Shown here: positions 1-7,064 of the stretch, piece by piece | Layout of the letters: each line of letters opens with the position of its first letter | How positions within the stretch are numbered: position 1 is the first letter of the stretch | Assembly (NCBI GenBank): GCA_948435975.1 | Contig: CAOJHG010000010.1 | Span: forward strand, 1 to 14,966 | Direction of reading: 5' to 3' | DNA: 14,966 nucleotides | Source of the DNA: an uncultured Oscillibacter sp. | Lineage (GTDB): Bacteria; Bacillota; Clostridia; Oscillospirales; Oscillospiraceae | Translations under genes and position numbers: made by a program | Notes under the pieces: generated by a model | The model's input: only the letters and a program-made list of their open reading frames with translations | Database searches by the model: none | What the model was told of the DNA's origin: nothing

Positions 1-596
1 ACAGAAGGTACAGGGATGTGCTGCTCTTACCATGTCCGCCGGAGCTTCACAGAGGGAGAGGCGATCCCTATTGGGCAGCCCTTCCCCAACCGGGAGATTC
101 TGCTGCTCACCGAGGATGGAAGGCTGGCGGGACGCGGCGAGGAAGGAGAAATCTGCATCCGCGGCACTTCTCTGGCTCTGGGCTACTACAATGACCCGGA
201 ACGTACACGGGAAGCCTTTGTGCAGAACCCCTTGAATACCGCCTATCCAGAGCTGATTTATAAGACCGGCGATATTGCGCGCCGCAACGAGGATGGCGAC
301 CTGGTTTTCGTCTCCCGGAAGGATTATCAGGTGAAGCACATGGGGCACCGCATTGAGTTCAGGCGACGATGCTTCCCGGCGTGCAGATGGCGGCGTGCAT
401 TTATGACGGGAAAAAGGGTAAAATCATTCTATATTACATGGGGGAGTCTGGAGAACGGGACGTACTGGCTCAGTTAAAAATGAAGCTGCCCCGCTACATG
501 CTGCCTCAGAAGATTTTTAAGCGGGAGGCCCTGCCCTTCACGGCGAATGGAAAATTAGACCGGAAGACGCTGAAAAGCGAGTATGAAGCCGGTTGA
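1..596 (+). pseudogene. Adenylate-forming (AMP-binding) ligase, DltA-like, 5' cut by window and frameshifted
   Basis: This is the C-terminal part of an amino-acid/acyl adenylating enzyme, which would activate a carboxylic acid as acyl-AMP and load it on the carrier protein encoded next. The window opens at the Thr-Glu of core motif A5 (YGPTE). Then come A6 (GEICIRGTSLALGYYNDPER), A7 (YKTGD), the first half of A8 (KDYQVKHMGHRIE), A9 (LPRYMLP) and A10 (NGKLDR, with the catalytic Lys). Reading frame 1 carries everything up to HRIE (about base 357). Frame 3 carries QATMLPGVQ onward from base 360 and ends at 596. Family members normally have LGEIE plus about one residue at this point, so about 13-16 bases appear to be missing. 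The rest of the gene is not decayed, so this is either a recent mutation or an assembly error. The carrier-protein gene starts 24 bases downstream. The substrate cannot be read because the specificity-pocket region lies outside the window. Confidence 0.8.
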
Positions 597-620
597 AAGA
601 TTGGAAAGGATTGGAATGTT

Positions 621-851
621 ATGAAAGAATTGCTGGAGATTTTGAACGACCTGCATCCTGACGTGGATTATGAGACGGAAGAGCATCTGGTGGACAATAT
701 GATTCTGGACTCCATGGACATCGTCAGCCTGATTTCGGAGATCAGCGAGACCTTTGACGTGACCATCACCGCTAAGGACATTGTGCCGGATAATTTCAAC
801 TCGGCTAAGGCACTGTTTGCTCTTATTCAGCGGTTGGAAGACGAGGACTGA
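621..851 (+). CDS. Acyl carrier protein (DltC-like)
   Basis: This 76-aa acidic carrier protein would hold the activated acyl or aminoacyl group as a thioester on a 4'-phosphopantetheine arm in the cytoplasm. The attachment site is Ser31 in ILDSMDIVSL, the usual DSxxxV context at the start of helix 2. Length and acidity match DltC and discrete PCP/ACP proteins. An AAAGGA-type ribosome site lies about 10 bases before the ATG. It sits between the ligase (24 bases upstream) and the MBOAT transferase (11 bases downstream), so it is the expected shuttle between them. The order ligase-carrier-MBOAT-DltD-like differs from the classic dltA-B-C-D order. It is not a fatty-acid AcpP by context, and the cargo is unknown. 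Confidence 0.88.
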   Translation: MKELLEILNDLHPDVDYETEEHLVDNMILDSMDIVSLISEISETFDVTITAKDIVPDNFNSAKALFALIQRLEDED

Positions 852-862
852 CGGGACGGTAT

Positions 863-2455
863 ATGCTGTTTACATCCTATGCGTTCCTTGGCTTTCTGCT
901 TGTCCTGATTCCGGCATACTACCTGATTCCTAAAAGATGGCAGTGGCCGCTGCTCCTGGCGGCCAGCTATCTCTTTTATGCGGCGGCAGGGATCAAATTC
1001 CTGGCATACATCCTGGTCACCACTGTTACGGTCTACGCCGCCGCCTGCTTGATGGAGGACAATCTCCTGCGGCAGAAAGCGTATGTCAAGGCCCGCAAGG
1101 AGGAGCTGAGCCGGGAGGAGAAGAAAGCGTATCAGGACAGCCAGAAGCGCATCCGGCTGCGGTGGCTGACGGCGTGCCTGCTACTGAACCTGGGGATTTT
1201 GGCGGTAGTGAAGTACGCCAATTTCGTCATTTCCAACATCAACGGCGTCCTGTCTGCCTTCAGCGGGGCGGGACGGTTGTCTTTTATGACCCTGGCGCTG
1301 CCGATGGGCATTTCCTTTTATACCTTCCAGGCTATTGGCTACTTGGTGGACGTCTACCGGGGAACTGTGCCGGCTGAGCGGAACCTGTTGAAATTCGGAC
1401 TGTTTATTTCCTTTTTCCCCCAGTTGGTACAGGGACCCATCAGCCGTTTTGGAGATCTTTCAAGGACCCTGTGCGAGCCCCACACCTGGGATGGGAGACG
1501 GGTGAGCTTCGGCTTGCAGCGGATGCTGTGGGGCTACTTCAAGAAGATGGTTATTGCGGACCGGGTTCTGGCGGGGGTTTCCACCATCGTTGGCAGTCCC
1601 GAGACCTACGGCGGCGCTTATGCCTTGGTGGGGATGCTGCTCTACACCCTGGAGCTTTACGCGGACTTCACCGGCGGCATTGATATTACCATCGGCGTTT
1701 CGGAAGCGCTGGGCGTCGTCGTCCAGGAGAATTTCCACCGGCCTTATTTCTCCAAGTCCTTGAAGGAATACTGGCGCCGGTGGCATATTTCCATGTGCAA
1801 TTGGTTCCGGGACTACATTTTCTATCCCGTCTCCACCAGCAAGCCCATGCAGAAGCTCTCCAAGTTTACCCGCAGGCGCTTTGGCGAACGGGCCGGGAAG
1901 CGGGTCCCGGTGTATCTGTCCACCTTTACCGTCTGGCTTGCCACCGGTGTTTGGCACGGGGCTAGCTGGAATTTTATTGTATGGGGCCTGGCGAATTGGG
2001 TCGTTTTGATGGCCTCCGAGGAACTGGAGCCGCTTTATGGGAAGTTTCATGGGCGGTTCCGCGTGGAAGGGAAGCTGTGGTACAAGATTTTCCAGGTGGG
2101 GCGGACGTTCCTGCTGGTCTGCTGTCTGAATCTGTTCGACTGCTATTCCAGCCTGGCAGACACGTTCAGCGTTTTTGCCTCCATCTTTACAACGGGCAAC
2201 TGGTATGTTCTCTGGGATGGCTCTCTGCTGGGGCTTGGGCTGTCGATGCTGGATTATGGCATTCTGGCGGTTGGTACGCTGGCAATGCTGAGCGTGAGCC
2301 TGGTCCAGCGAAGCGGCGGCATTCGGGAGCGGATTGCAAAGCGGCCTTATGCGGTGCGGTTTATGGTCTGGTATGGGCTGTTTCTGGTTATCCTCCTGGC
2401 GGGGGCTTACGGCGTGGGCTATGACGCCAGCCAGTTCATCTATAATCAATTTTGA
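863..2455 (+). CDS. MBOAT-family membrane O-acyltransferase (DltB/AlgI-like)
   Basis: This 530-aa polytopic membrane protein transfers an acyl or aminoacyl group to a hydroxyl of a surface polymer or its precursor. Hydrophobic segments start at the N-terminus (LFTSYAFLGFLLVLIP) and recur throughout. A charged cytoplasmic loop lies at about residues 70-100, as is common in clostridial MBOATs. Family motifs are clear: the aromatic/His cluster YWRRWHISMCNWFRDYIFYP with His308, and the active-site motif TGVWHGASWNF with His365. The gene lies 11 bases after the carrier-protein gene, which should supply the thioester donor, and 18 bases before a DltD-like gene, the normal MBOAT partner. The start has only a weak GGGACGG ribosome site and shares the 10-base context ACGGTATATG with the next gene. 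Family assignment is secure; donor and acceptor are inferred. Confidence 0.93.
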   Translation: MLFTSYAFLGFLLVLIPAYYLIPKRWQWPLLLAASYLFYAAAGIKFLAYILVTTVTVYAAACLMEDNLLRQKAYVKARKEELSREEKKAYQDSQKRIRLRWLTACLLLNLGILAVVKYANFVISNINGVLSAFSGAGRLSFMTLALPMGISFYTFQAIGYLVDVYRGTVPAERNLLKFGLFISFFPQLVQGPISRFGDLSRTLCEPHTWDGRRVSFGLQRMLWGYFKKMVIADRVLAGVSTIVGSPETYGGAYALVGMLLYTLELYADFTGGIDITIGVSEALGVVVQENFHRPYFSKSLKEYWRRWHISMCNWFRDYIFYPVSTSKPMQKLSKFTRRRFGERAGKRVPVYLSTFTVWLATGVWHGASWNFIVWGLANWVVLMASEELEPLYGKFHGRFRVEGKLWYKIFQVGRTFLLVCCLNLFDCYSSLADTFSVFASIFTTGNWYVLWDGSLLGLGLSMLDYGILAVGTLAMLSVSLVQRSGGIRERIAKRPYAVRFMVWYGLFLVILLAGAYGVGYDASQFIYNQF

Positions 2456-2473
2456 CGGCGAAGGATACGGTAT

Positions 2474-3529
2474 ATGAGTGAAACCACAAAGAAGGGACAG
2501 GCGCTGAAAATCGCGGTATCAGCGGCGGTTGTGCTGGGCAGCTTGTTTTTGCTGCAAAAGCTGCTGGAGCCAAAGTATGTGGATGACGTGGTAGAAGGGG
2601 CCTTTGTGGCTGAGTATTACCAGGAGGAAAAGGATTTCGACGTTATCTTCATCGGGGACTGCGAGGTATACGAAAATTTCTCTCCGGCGGTGCTCTGGCA
2701 GGACTACGGCATCAACAGCTATATCCGGGGCAGCGCGGAGCAGTACATCTGGCAGTCCTATTACTTGCTGGAGGATACCCTGCGCTATGAGACGCCGGAA
2801 GTGGTGGTGTTCAACGTCCAGTCCCTCCAGTTCAACGAGTCCCAGCGGGAAGCCTATAACCGCATGAGCCTGGAGGGGATGAAATGGTCTTCCTCCAAGG
2901 TGAAAGCTATTTTCGCGTCTATGAAAGAGAATGAAAACTTCCTGGACTATGTTTTCCCCATTCTGCGCTATCACAGCCGTTGGAGTGAATTGAGCGGGAC
3001 CGACCTTCAGTATATGTTCCAAAAAAAGAAGGTCTCGTTCAATGGGTATTACATGCGGGTGGATGTGCGGCCGGCGGAAAACATCCCCGAGGGAAAGCCG
3101 CTGGCGGATTACCGTTTTGGAGAGAACGCCTGGAGCTACCTGGAGAAGATCGCCGCCTTGTGCGAGGAGAAGGATATCGAGCTGATTCTCATCAAAGCGC
3201 CCAGCCTGTATCCCTATTGGTACCCGGAGTGGGATGAGCAGGTGCGGGAATTTGCGGAAGAGAAGGGCTTGACCTATCTCAACTTCCTGGAGCTGGGGGA
3301 GGAGACCGGCATTGACTACAGCACGGACACTTACGACGGGGGACTGCATATGAATCTTTCCGGTGCGGAAAAGCTCTCTCACTACCTGGGGCGTCTGCTG
3401 CGGGAGGATGTGGGACTGTCAGACCGGCGGGGAGAGGCGGACCTCAGCGCCGTCTGGACGGAAAAGCTGGATGCGTATGAGGCGGAAAAGCTGGCCCAGT
3501 ACGAGTATTATGGCATGGAAATAGGATAG
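2474..3529 (+). CDS. Membrane-anchored DltD/SGNH-like protein
   Basis: This 351-aa protein has a short basic N-terminus, one hydrophobic segment (about residues 11-30, KIAVSAAVVLGSLFLLQKLL) and then an extracytoplasmic domain, so it is probably a signal-anchored outer-face protein. The domain has an SGNH-hydrolase layout. Block I is DVIFIGDCEVYENFSP (residues 56-71), a middle strand reads PEVVVFNVQSLQF, another reads IELILIKAPS, and the C-terminal block is YDGGLHMNLSGAEKLS with Asp288 and His292. The residue expected to be the Ser nucleophile is Cys63. DltD and AlgX/AlgJ-like proteins work with an MBOAT partner in acylating wall polymers, which fits the gene's place right after the MBOAT gene. 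It ends 10 bases before asnB. Whether it is a catalyst or only an accessory is unknown. Confidence 0.78.
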   Translation: MSETTKKGQALKIAVSAAVVLGSLFLLQKLLEPKYVDDVVEGAFVAEYYQEEKDFDVIFIGDCEVYENFSPAVLWQDYGINSYIRGSAEQYIWQSYYLLEDTLRYETPEVVVFNVQSLQFNESQREAYNRMSLEGMKWSSSKVKAIFASMKENENFLDYVFPILRYHSRWSELSGTDLQYMFQKKKVSFNGYYMRVDVRPAENIPEGKPLADYRFGENAWSYLEKIAALCEEKDIELILIKAPSLYPYWYPEWDEQVREFAEEKGLTYLNFLELGEETGIDYSTDTYDGGLHMNLSGAEKLSHYLGRLLREDVGLSDRRGEADLSAVWTEKLDAYEAEKLAQYEYYGMEIG

Positions 3530-3539
3530 GAGAGAGAGC

Positions 3540-5387
3540 ATGTGCGGAATTGCCGGATTTTTTAATTTGAGCCTGGAGGATTCCCGGCGGGCAGAGCTGG
3601 GGGTCCTGGAAAATATGCTCCATGTTATCCGCCACCGGGGGCCGGATGGGAGGCAGTCTCTGCTGCTGGACCGGGGGGCTTTGGGCTTCAACCGTCTGAG
3701 CTTCATCGACCTGGAGGGCGGGATGCAGCCATTGCAGAACGAGGATGAAACGGTTTCTATGGTCTGCAATGGCGAGATTTACAACTTTGCCGTCCTGCGG
3801 AAAGAGCTGGAAGACAAGGGGCACCGGTTCCGGACGAAGGTGGATGTAGAGGTGATTCTGCATCTTTATGAGGAGTATGGGATGGACTTTCCCAACCGGC
3901 TGAACGGGCAGTTTGCCATTGCACTGTATGATCAGAAGCACCGGCATCTGCTTTTGGTGCGGGATCAGATGGGCATTGCGCCGCTGTTTTATACCTTCGT
4001 GGATGGGCGGATTGTGTTTGCCTCCGAGGTCAAGGCAATTTTGGAGTACCCGGGTGTAGAACGGCGGCTGAACCTGAAAGCCGTGGACCAGTTGATGAAC
4101 TTTCCCGGAGCGGTGGCGCCAGAGACCTTCTTCCGCGGGGTGTGCTCCATGCGGGGCGGGCATATGCTGCGCGTTGCTGCTGGGGAGGAGCCCCAGGACC
4201 TGGAATATTGGGACTTGATCTACAGCGCGGAGGAGGAAGAGGACCAAGGCGAGGAATACTATGTGGAGACCCTGCGGAAGCTGCTGAAGGACGCCATTAC
4301 CCGGCGGCTGGTGGCGGATGTGCCCATCGGATTCTATATCTCCGGCGGCCTGGACAGCTCTGCCGTGGCCTGCTGCATCGGGAAATACCTGCTGAACAGC
4401 GCCTATTCCTTCTCGGCGGAGATCGGAAGCGGGGAACTGGACGAGAGCCGGTTTCAAAAGCTGGTCCGGGAACGGGTGGGAACTACCCACTACAGCGTAA
4501 AAATGGCGGAGGAGGAAATCTGGAAGAATCTGCCCCAGGTCATCTACCATGCAGAGTCGGCGGTGAAGGAGACCTACGACACGGCGGCGTTCCTGCTGTC
4601 GGATTTGGTGCGGCAGTCTCCGGCCAAGGCTGTGCTGACAGGTCAAGGGGCGGACGAGCTCTTTGACGGCTATGTGGGCTATATGGTGGACTTCTTCCGG
4701 GAGATGCAGAAGGGAAAGATGACCCCGGAGGAATGCGAGGCTAATGAGCGGCTGTGGGGCGACCCGTATTTCCGGTATGAGCGGAACCACCCGGAGATTC
4801 GGAAGATTCACCGGAAGCTGTATCATGCGGACCTGCGGGGGGAAATCGAGCGCTTTTCTGCCTGGGCGGAAAGTCCTGTCAATGTGGAGCGCTTGAAGGG
4901 ACTGAGCACCCAGAAGCGGCGGTCTTATATTGACAGCAAGCTCCGTCTGGCGGATCATCTGCTGGGCGAGCATGGGGACCGGATGTTCTTCTCCCATTCC
5001 GTGGAGGGGCGGCATCCCTTCCTGGACGCGGAGATTGTGGACTTTGTGACCCGGCTGCCGGATAAGTACAAGCTGAGGGGCACTGATGAGAAGTATATCA
5101 TCAAGAAGGCGGCGGCGGGAATCGTGCCGGACGAGATCCTGAAACGGAAAAAGTTCCCCTTCCAGGCGCCGGGAATGTCTGCCATTGTGAAGCGGCCGGG
5201 GCTGGATACGTTTTTGAGCGAGGACCTTTTGAAAAAGCAGGGTGTTTTCGACGTGGATTTCGTACAGGAGCTGAGGAAGAGGTACGCCCAGGAGGACTTT
5301 CAACTGATGGGGGCTTACGAGATCGACTACCTGCTGATTGTCACCACGGTCACGATGCTGTGTGAGCGGTATTCCCTGACCCTTTGA
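3540..5387 (+). CDS. asnB: Asparagine synthase (glutamine-hydrolysing)
   Basis: This 615-aa two-domain enzyme makes Asn from Asp, ATP and glutamine, or amidates another carboxylate activated as an AMP ester. The N-terminal class II glutaminase begins MCGIAGF with Cys2 as nucleophile. HRGPDG, RLSF and NGEIYN follow, and an Asp in TKVDVEVI completes the glutamine site. The synthetase domain has the ATP PP-loop SGGLDSS at residues 268-274, GQGADELFDGY, and the C-terminal block VEGRHPFLD with KYIIKKAA. Length matches the AsnB/AsnO group (about 610-635 aa). The start is fixed by Cys2 and a GGAGAG ribosome site. It is the last gene of the Dlt-like operon, 10 bases after the DltD-like gene and before a strong terminator. 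AsnB relatives can also amidate cell-wall diaminopimelate, so a wall-linked job is possible here. Confidence 0.95.
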   Translation: MCGIAGFFNLSLEDSRRAELGVLENMLHVIRHRGPDGRQSLLLDRGALGFNRLSFIDLEGGMQPLQNEDETVSMVCNGEIYNFAVLRKELEDKGHRFRTKVDVEVILHLYEEYGMDFPNRLNGQFAIALYDQKHRHLLLVRDQMGIAPLFYTFVDGRIVFASEVKAILEYPGVERRLNLKAVDQLMNFPGAVAPETFFRGVCSMRGGHMLRVAAGEEPQDLEYWDLIYSAEEEEDQGEEYYVETLRKLLKDAITRRLVADVPIGFYISGGLDSSAVACCIGKYLLNSAYSFSAEIGSGELDESRFQKLVRERVGTTHYSVKMAEEEIWKNLPQVIYHAESAVKETYDTAAFLLSDLVRQSPAKAVLTGQGADELFDGYVGYMVDFFREMQKGKMTPEECEANERLWGDPYFRYERNHPEIRKIHRKLYHADLRGEIERFSAWAESPVNVERLKGLSTQKRRSYIDSKLRLADHLLGEHGDRMFFSHSVEGRHPFLDAEIVDFVTRLPDKYKLRGTDEKYIIKKAAAGIVPDEILKRKKFPFQAPGMSAIVKRPGLDTFLSEDLLKKQGVFDVDFVQELRKRYAQEDFQLMGAYEIDYLLIVTTVTMLCERYSLTL

Positions 5388-5407
5388 CAAGCCTGTTTTC
5401 CGATAAG

Positions 5408-5444
5408 AAAAGCGCACTGTGAAACTGCTTCACGGTGCGCTTTT
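5408..5444. terminator. Bidirectional intrinsic terminator between asnB and the cysteine hydrolase
   Basis: The arms 5408-5423 and 5429-5444 form a 16-bp stem with a 5-base loop (ACTGC). One pair (5418-5434) is U-G in the + strand RNA and A-C in the - strand RNA. A T-run lies at 5441-5445 on the + strand, and the AAAA at 5408-5411 reads as T-run on the other strand. It ends the Dlt-like/asnB operon and probably also the convergent hydrolase gene, which stops 5 bases away. The pairing is slightly better for the + strand transcript. Confidence 0.85.
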
Positions 5445-5448
5445 TGGC

Positions 5449-5970
5449 TTACAGGATTTGAATTTGACACATCCGCATGGTGGTCAGGGCGGCTTGGTGC
5501 GTCTCTGGAGTAACGCCCGCGCAGCAGCCGGACAGTACCCGGACCGGCGTTTCCGGCAGACAGGCTTTCACCAGAAGGGCATTGGAGATGACACAGATAT
5601 CCGTACAGAGGCCCGCCAGGGTAATTTCCAGGTCTTCTGCTTCCGCATAACGGGTCAATTCCTCTGCCAATGTTTTGGAGGCGAAGGAAGGCTTGTCGAA
5701 AATGACGGCGTTTTTCAGGGCAGCGGCAATTTTGGGATGCAGTTCCCAGCCGGGAGTGTCCTTGATGCAGTGGGGGACGGGAAGATTTCGGCCTTCCTGG
5801 GTCTCCAGGTAGTTTTCGCTGTGGGTGTCCCGAGTGGCAATCACATCCTGGACAGGGTATTTTTCGATTTCTGCCGCCACCCGGTCCACGATGGCCTGTG
5901 CTTCCGGGGTGCCCAGTGCGCCGGAGATGAAGTCGTTCTGCATGTCGATGACCAATAAGAGCTTTCGCAT
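5449..5970 (-). CDS. Isochorismatase-family cysteine hydrolase (nicotinamidase-like)
   Basis: This 173-aa soluble protein begins MRKLLLVIDMQNDF. The catalytic triad of the family is visible: Asp9, Lys93 (IFDKPSFAS) and Cys126 (GLCTDICVISNA). A putative metal site reads Asp48, His50 (TRDTH), Glu59 and His67, with spacing close to what I recall for the pneumococcal nicotinamidase. Nicotinamide to nicotinate plus ammonia is the most likely reaction; other amides are possible. A much longer in-frame extension upstream was rejected, because the ATG at 5970 has a strong AAAGGAGG site six bases before it and aligns with the family N-terminus. It is divergent from the dehydrogenase gene at 6157 with its own promoter. 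Family members such as RutB cleave ureidoacrylate, which is worth noting beside the ureide operon but is not specifically supported. Confidence 0.88.
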   Translation of the reverse strand: MRKLLLVIDMQNDFISGALGTPEAQAIVDRVAAEIEKYPVQDVIATRDTHSENYLETQEGRNLPVPHCIKDTPGWELHPKIAAALKNAVIFDKPSFASKTLAEELTRYAEAEDLEITLAGLCTDICVISNALLVKACLPETPVRVLSGCCAGVTPETHQAALTTMRMCQIQIL

Positions 5971-5976
5971 ATAGGG

Positions 5977-5984
5977 CCTCCTTT
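5977..5984 (-). promoter_or_regulatory. Ribosome binding site that fixes the start of the cysteine hydrolase
   Basis: On the - strand this reads AAAGGAGG, six bases upstream of the ATG at 5970. It decides for the 173-aa product over an open frame that extends hundreds of bases further upstream. Confidence 0.85.
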
Positions 5985-5999
5985 GTTCTTGATAGTGGG

Positions 6000-6028
6000 A
6001 TTGTAGCACATTCTGTTCCAGGAAGCAA
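6000..6028 (-). promoter_or_regulatory. Sigma-A-type promoter for the cysteine hydrolase
   Basis: On the - strand the -35 is TTGCTT (6028-6023) and the -10 is TACAAT (6005-6000), with a 17-base spacer. A TG-N extended -10 element directly precedes the -10. The predicted transcription start lies about 20-25 bases upstream of the ATG at 5970. The -35 is weak (three of six consensus bases), and the extended -10 compensates. Confidence 0.65.
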
Positions 6029-6057
6029 CGGCGCGGCGGTGAAATGGCCTGGATTCC

Positions 6058-6087
6058 TTGACAAAGGCAGCGGCTGTCGCTTACAAT
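6058..6087 (+). promoter_or_regulatory. Sigma-A-type promoter for the short-chain dehydrogenase
   Basis: A perfect -35 TTGACA (6058-6063) and a -10 TACAAT (6082-6087) are separated by 18 bases. The predicted transcript would have a leader of about 60 bases before the ATG at 6157. I see no clear operator or riboswitch fold in the leader. The promoter faces away from the hydrolase promoter, leaving about 30 bases between the two -35 boxes. Confidence 0.72.
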
Positions 6088-6141
6088 AAAAGGGAAAATA
6101 CGCTGTGGATTCAAAGGGGAACGGTACGGCGTAAGAAATTT

Positions 6142-6150
6142 GAAGGAGGA
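6142..6150 (+). promoter_or_regulatory. Ribosome binding site that fixes the start of the dehydrogenase
   Basis: GAAGGAGGA ends six bases before the ATG at 6157. It argues against the in-frame ATG at 6058, which overlaps the -35 box. Confidence 0.82.
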
Positions 6151-6156
6151 AGCGAC

Positions 6157-6969
6157 ATGGATAACCGGGACTATTTGGCAAAACTCTTCAGCCTGGAGGG
6201 AAAGACAGCCCTGATTACTGGCGCGGGCGGCGGTATCGGCAGTGCGCTCAGCGAGGGCTTGGCAGGCGCGGGGGCAGAGGTGGCCCTGTGCAGCCGGACG
6301 CTCTCCAAGTGCGAGGCCGTCAAGGAGCGCATTGAGGCGGCGGGGGGAAGGGCTACGGTCCATGCCCTGGATATTGCCAGCATGGACAGCGTCAAAGCCT
6401 GCGTGGAAGAGGTGCTGGAGACTTATGGAAAGGTGGATGTGCTGCTGAACGTAGCTGGAATGAATGTCCGGGAGGGAATGCTGGACGTGACAGAGGAGAC
6501 CTACGACCGCATCATGAACACCAATTTGAAGGGCCTCTATTTTATGTCTCAATTGGTTGCCCGGGACATGTACAAGCGGAAGTCCGGCAGTATTATCAAC
6601 ATCGGCTCCCATAACGACGAAGCCATGTTAGGCGGCTGTTCGGTCTATGGGGCCACGAAGAGCGCCGTCCGTGCCCTGACCCGTTCTATGGCGGTGGAGT
6701 GGGCGCAGTACGGTATTCGGGCCAATTGCATCAGCCCTGGCCATATCCTGACAGAGCTGACTACAGAAAATTGGGTGACCCGCCCCGCCCGGAAGGCGTA
6801 TCTGGAAGGCCGGATTGCCATGCGCCGCCCTGGTACGCCTGAGGAACTGGTGGGAATCGCTGTGCTGCTGGCCTCCGACGCCTCCAGCTACATGACCGGC
6901 GAGGTATATCGTGTGGATGGCGGCTGTATCTGCGGCGGTTCTCCCTGGGAGTATGACACCGCCTACTAA
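6157..6969 (+). CDS. Short-chain dehydrogenase/reductase (SDR)
   Basis: This 270-aa classical SDR is an NAD(P)-dependent oxidoreductase acting on an alcohol/ketone. The Rossmann nucleotide motif TGAGGGIG is at residues 21-28, a variant NVAG (usual NNAG) at 98-101, and the catalytic residues are Ser151, Tyr164 and Lys168 (YGATK). SPGHILTE follows, and VDGG lies near the C-terminus. The basic CSRTL after the second strand is compatible with NADP(H), though this is not proof. The closest feel is gluconate 5-dehydrogenase / sugar-alcohol dehydrogenases with a C-terminal GGSPWEYDTAY tail. It has its own promoter and a terminator, so it appears monocistronic. It sits between the hydrolase and the ureide operon but is not co-transcribed with either, and its substrate is unknown. 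Confidence 0.92.
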   Translation: MDNRDYLAKLFSLEGKTALITGAGGGIGSALSEGLAGAGAEVALCSRTLSKCEAVKERIEAAGGRATVHALDIASMDSVKACVEEVLETYGKVDVLLNVAGMNVREGMLDVTEETYDRIMNTNLKGLYFMSQLVARDMYKRKSGSIINIGSHNDEAMLGGCSVYGATKSAVRALTRSMAVEWAQYGIRANCISPGHILTELTTENWVTRPARKAYLEGRIAMRRPGTPEELVGIAVLLASDASSYMTGEVYRVDGGCICGGSPWEYDTAY

Positions 6970-7004
6970 GTTTGAAAACGTGGTCCCGTTGAAAAAAGCG
7001 CGTG

Positions 7005-7046
7005 AAAAGCCCGAAAGCAGGTGGATTGTTCTGCTTCCGGGCTTTT
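7005..7046. terminator. Bidirectional intrinsic terminator between the SDR and the PLP dehydratase
   Basis: The arms 7005-7020 and 7031-7046 form a 16-bp stem with a 10-base loop. One position (7014-7037) is A-C in the + strand RNA and U-G in the - strand RNA. A T-run follows on the + strand (7043-7047), and T-rich sequence follows on the - strand. It ends the SDR gene and the long - strand ureide operon, whose last stop codon is at 7065-7067. Confidence 0.83.
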
Positions 7047-7064
7047 TCTTTGGACTTTTTAGGG

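Noticed and set aside
1460..3382. Long - strand open frames opposite the MBOAT and DltD-like genes
   Set aside because: Low-complexity shadow translations without domain motifs or ribosome sites; the + strand genes are unmistakable.
3444..5417. A 657-codon open frame on the - strand opposite asnB
   Set aside because: It mirrors a gene with clear AsnB motifs, its protein is rich in His, Pro, Gln and Arg with no known domain, and it is a product of high GC third positions.
6058..6156. An upstream ATG for the SDR at 6058
   Set aside because: It overlaps the -35 box, and the extra 33 residues do not match the SDR family; GAAGGAGGA sits right before the ATG at 6157.
5971..6612. A 214-codon N-terminal extension of the cysteine hydrolase
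   Set aside because: It runs antisense through the SDR gene and both promoters, while the ATG at 5970 has a strong ribosome site and the family N-terminus.
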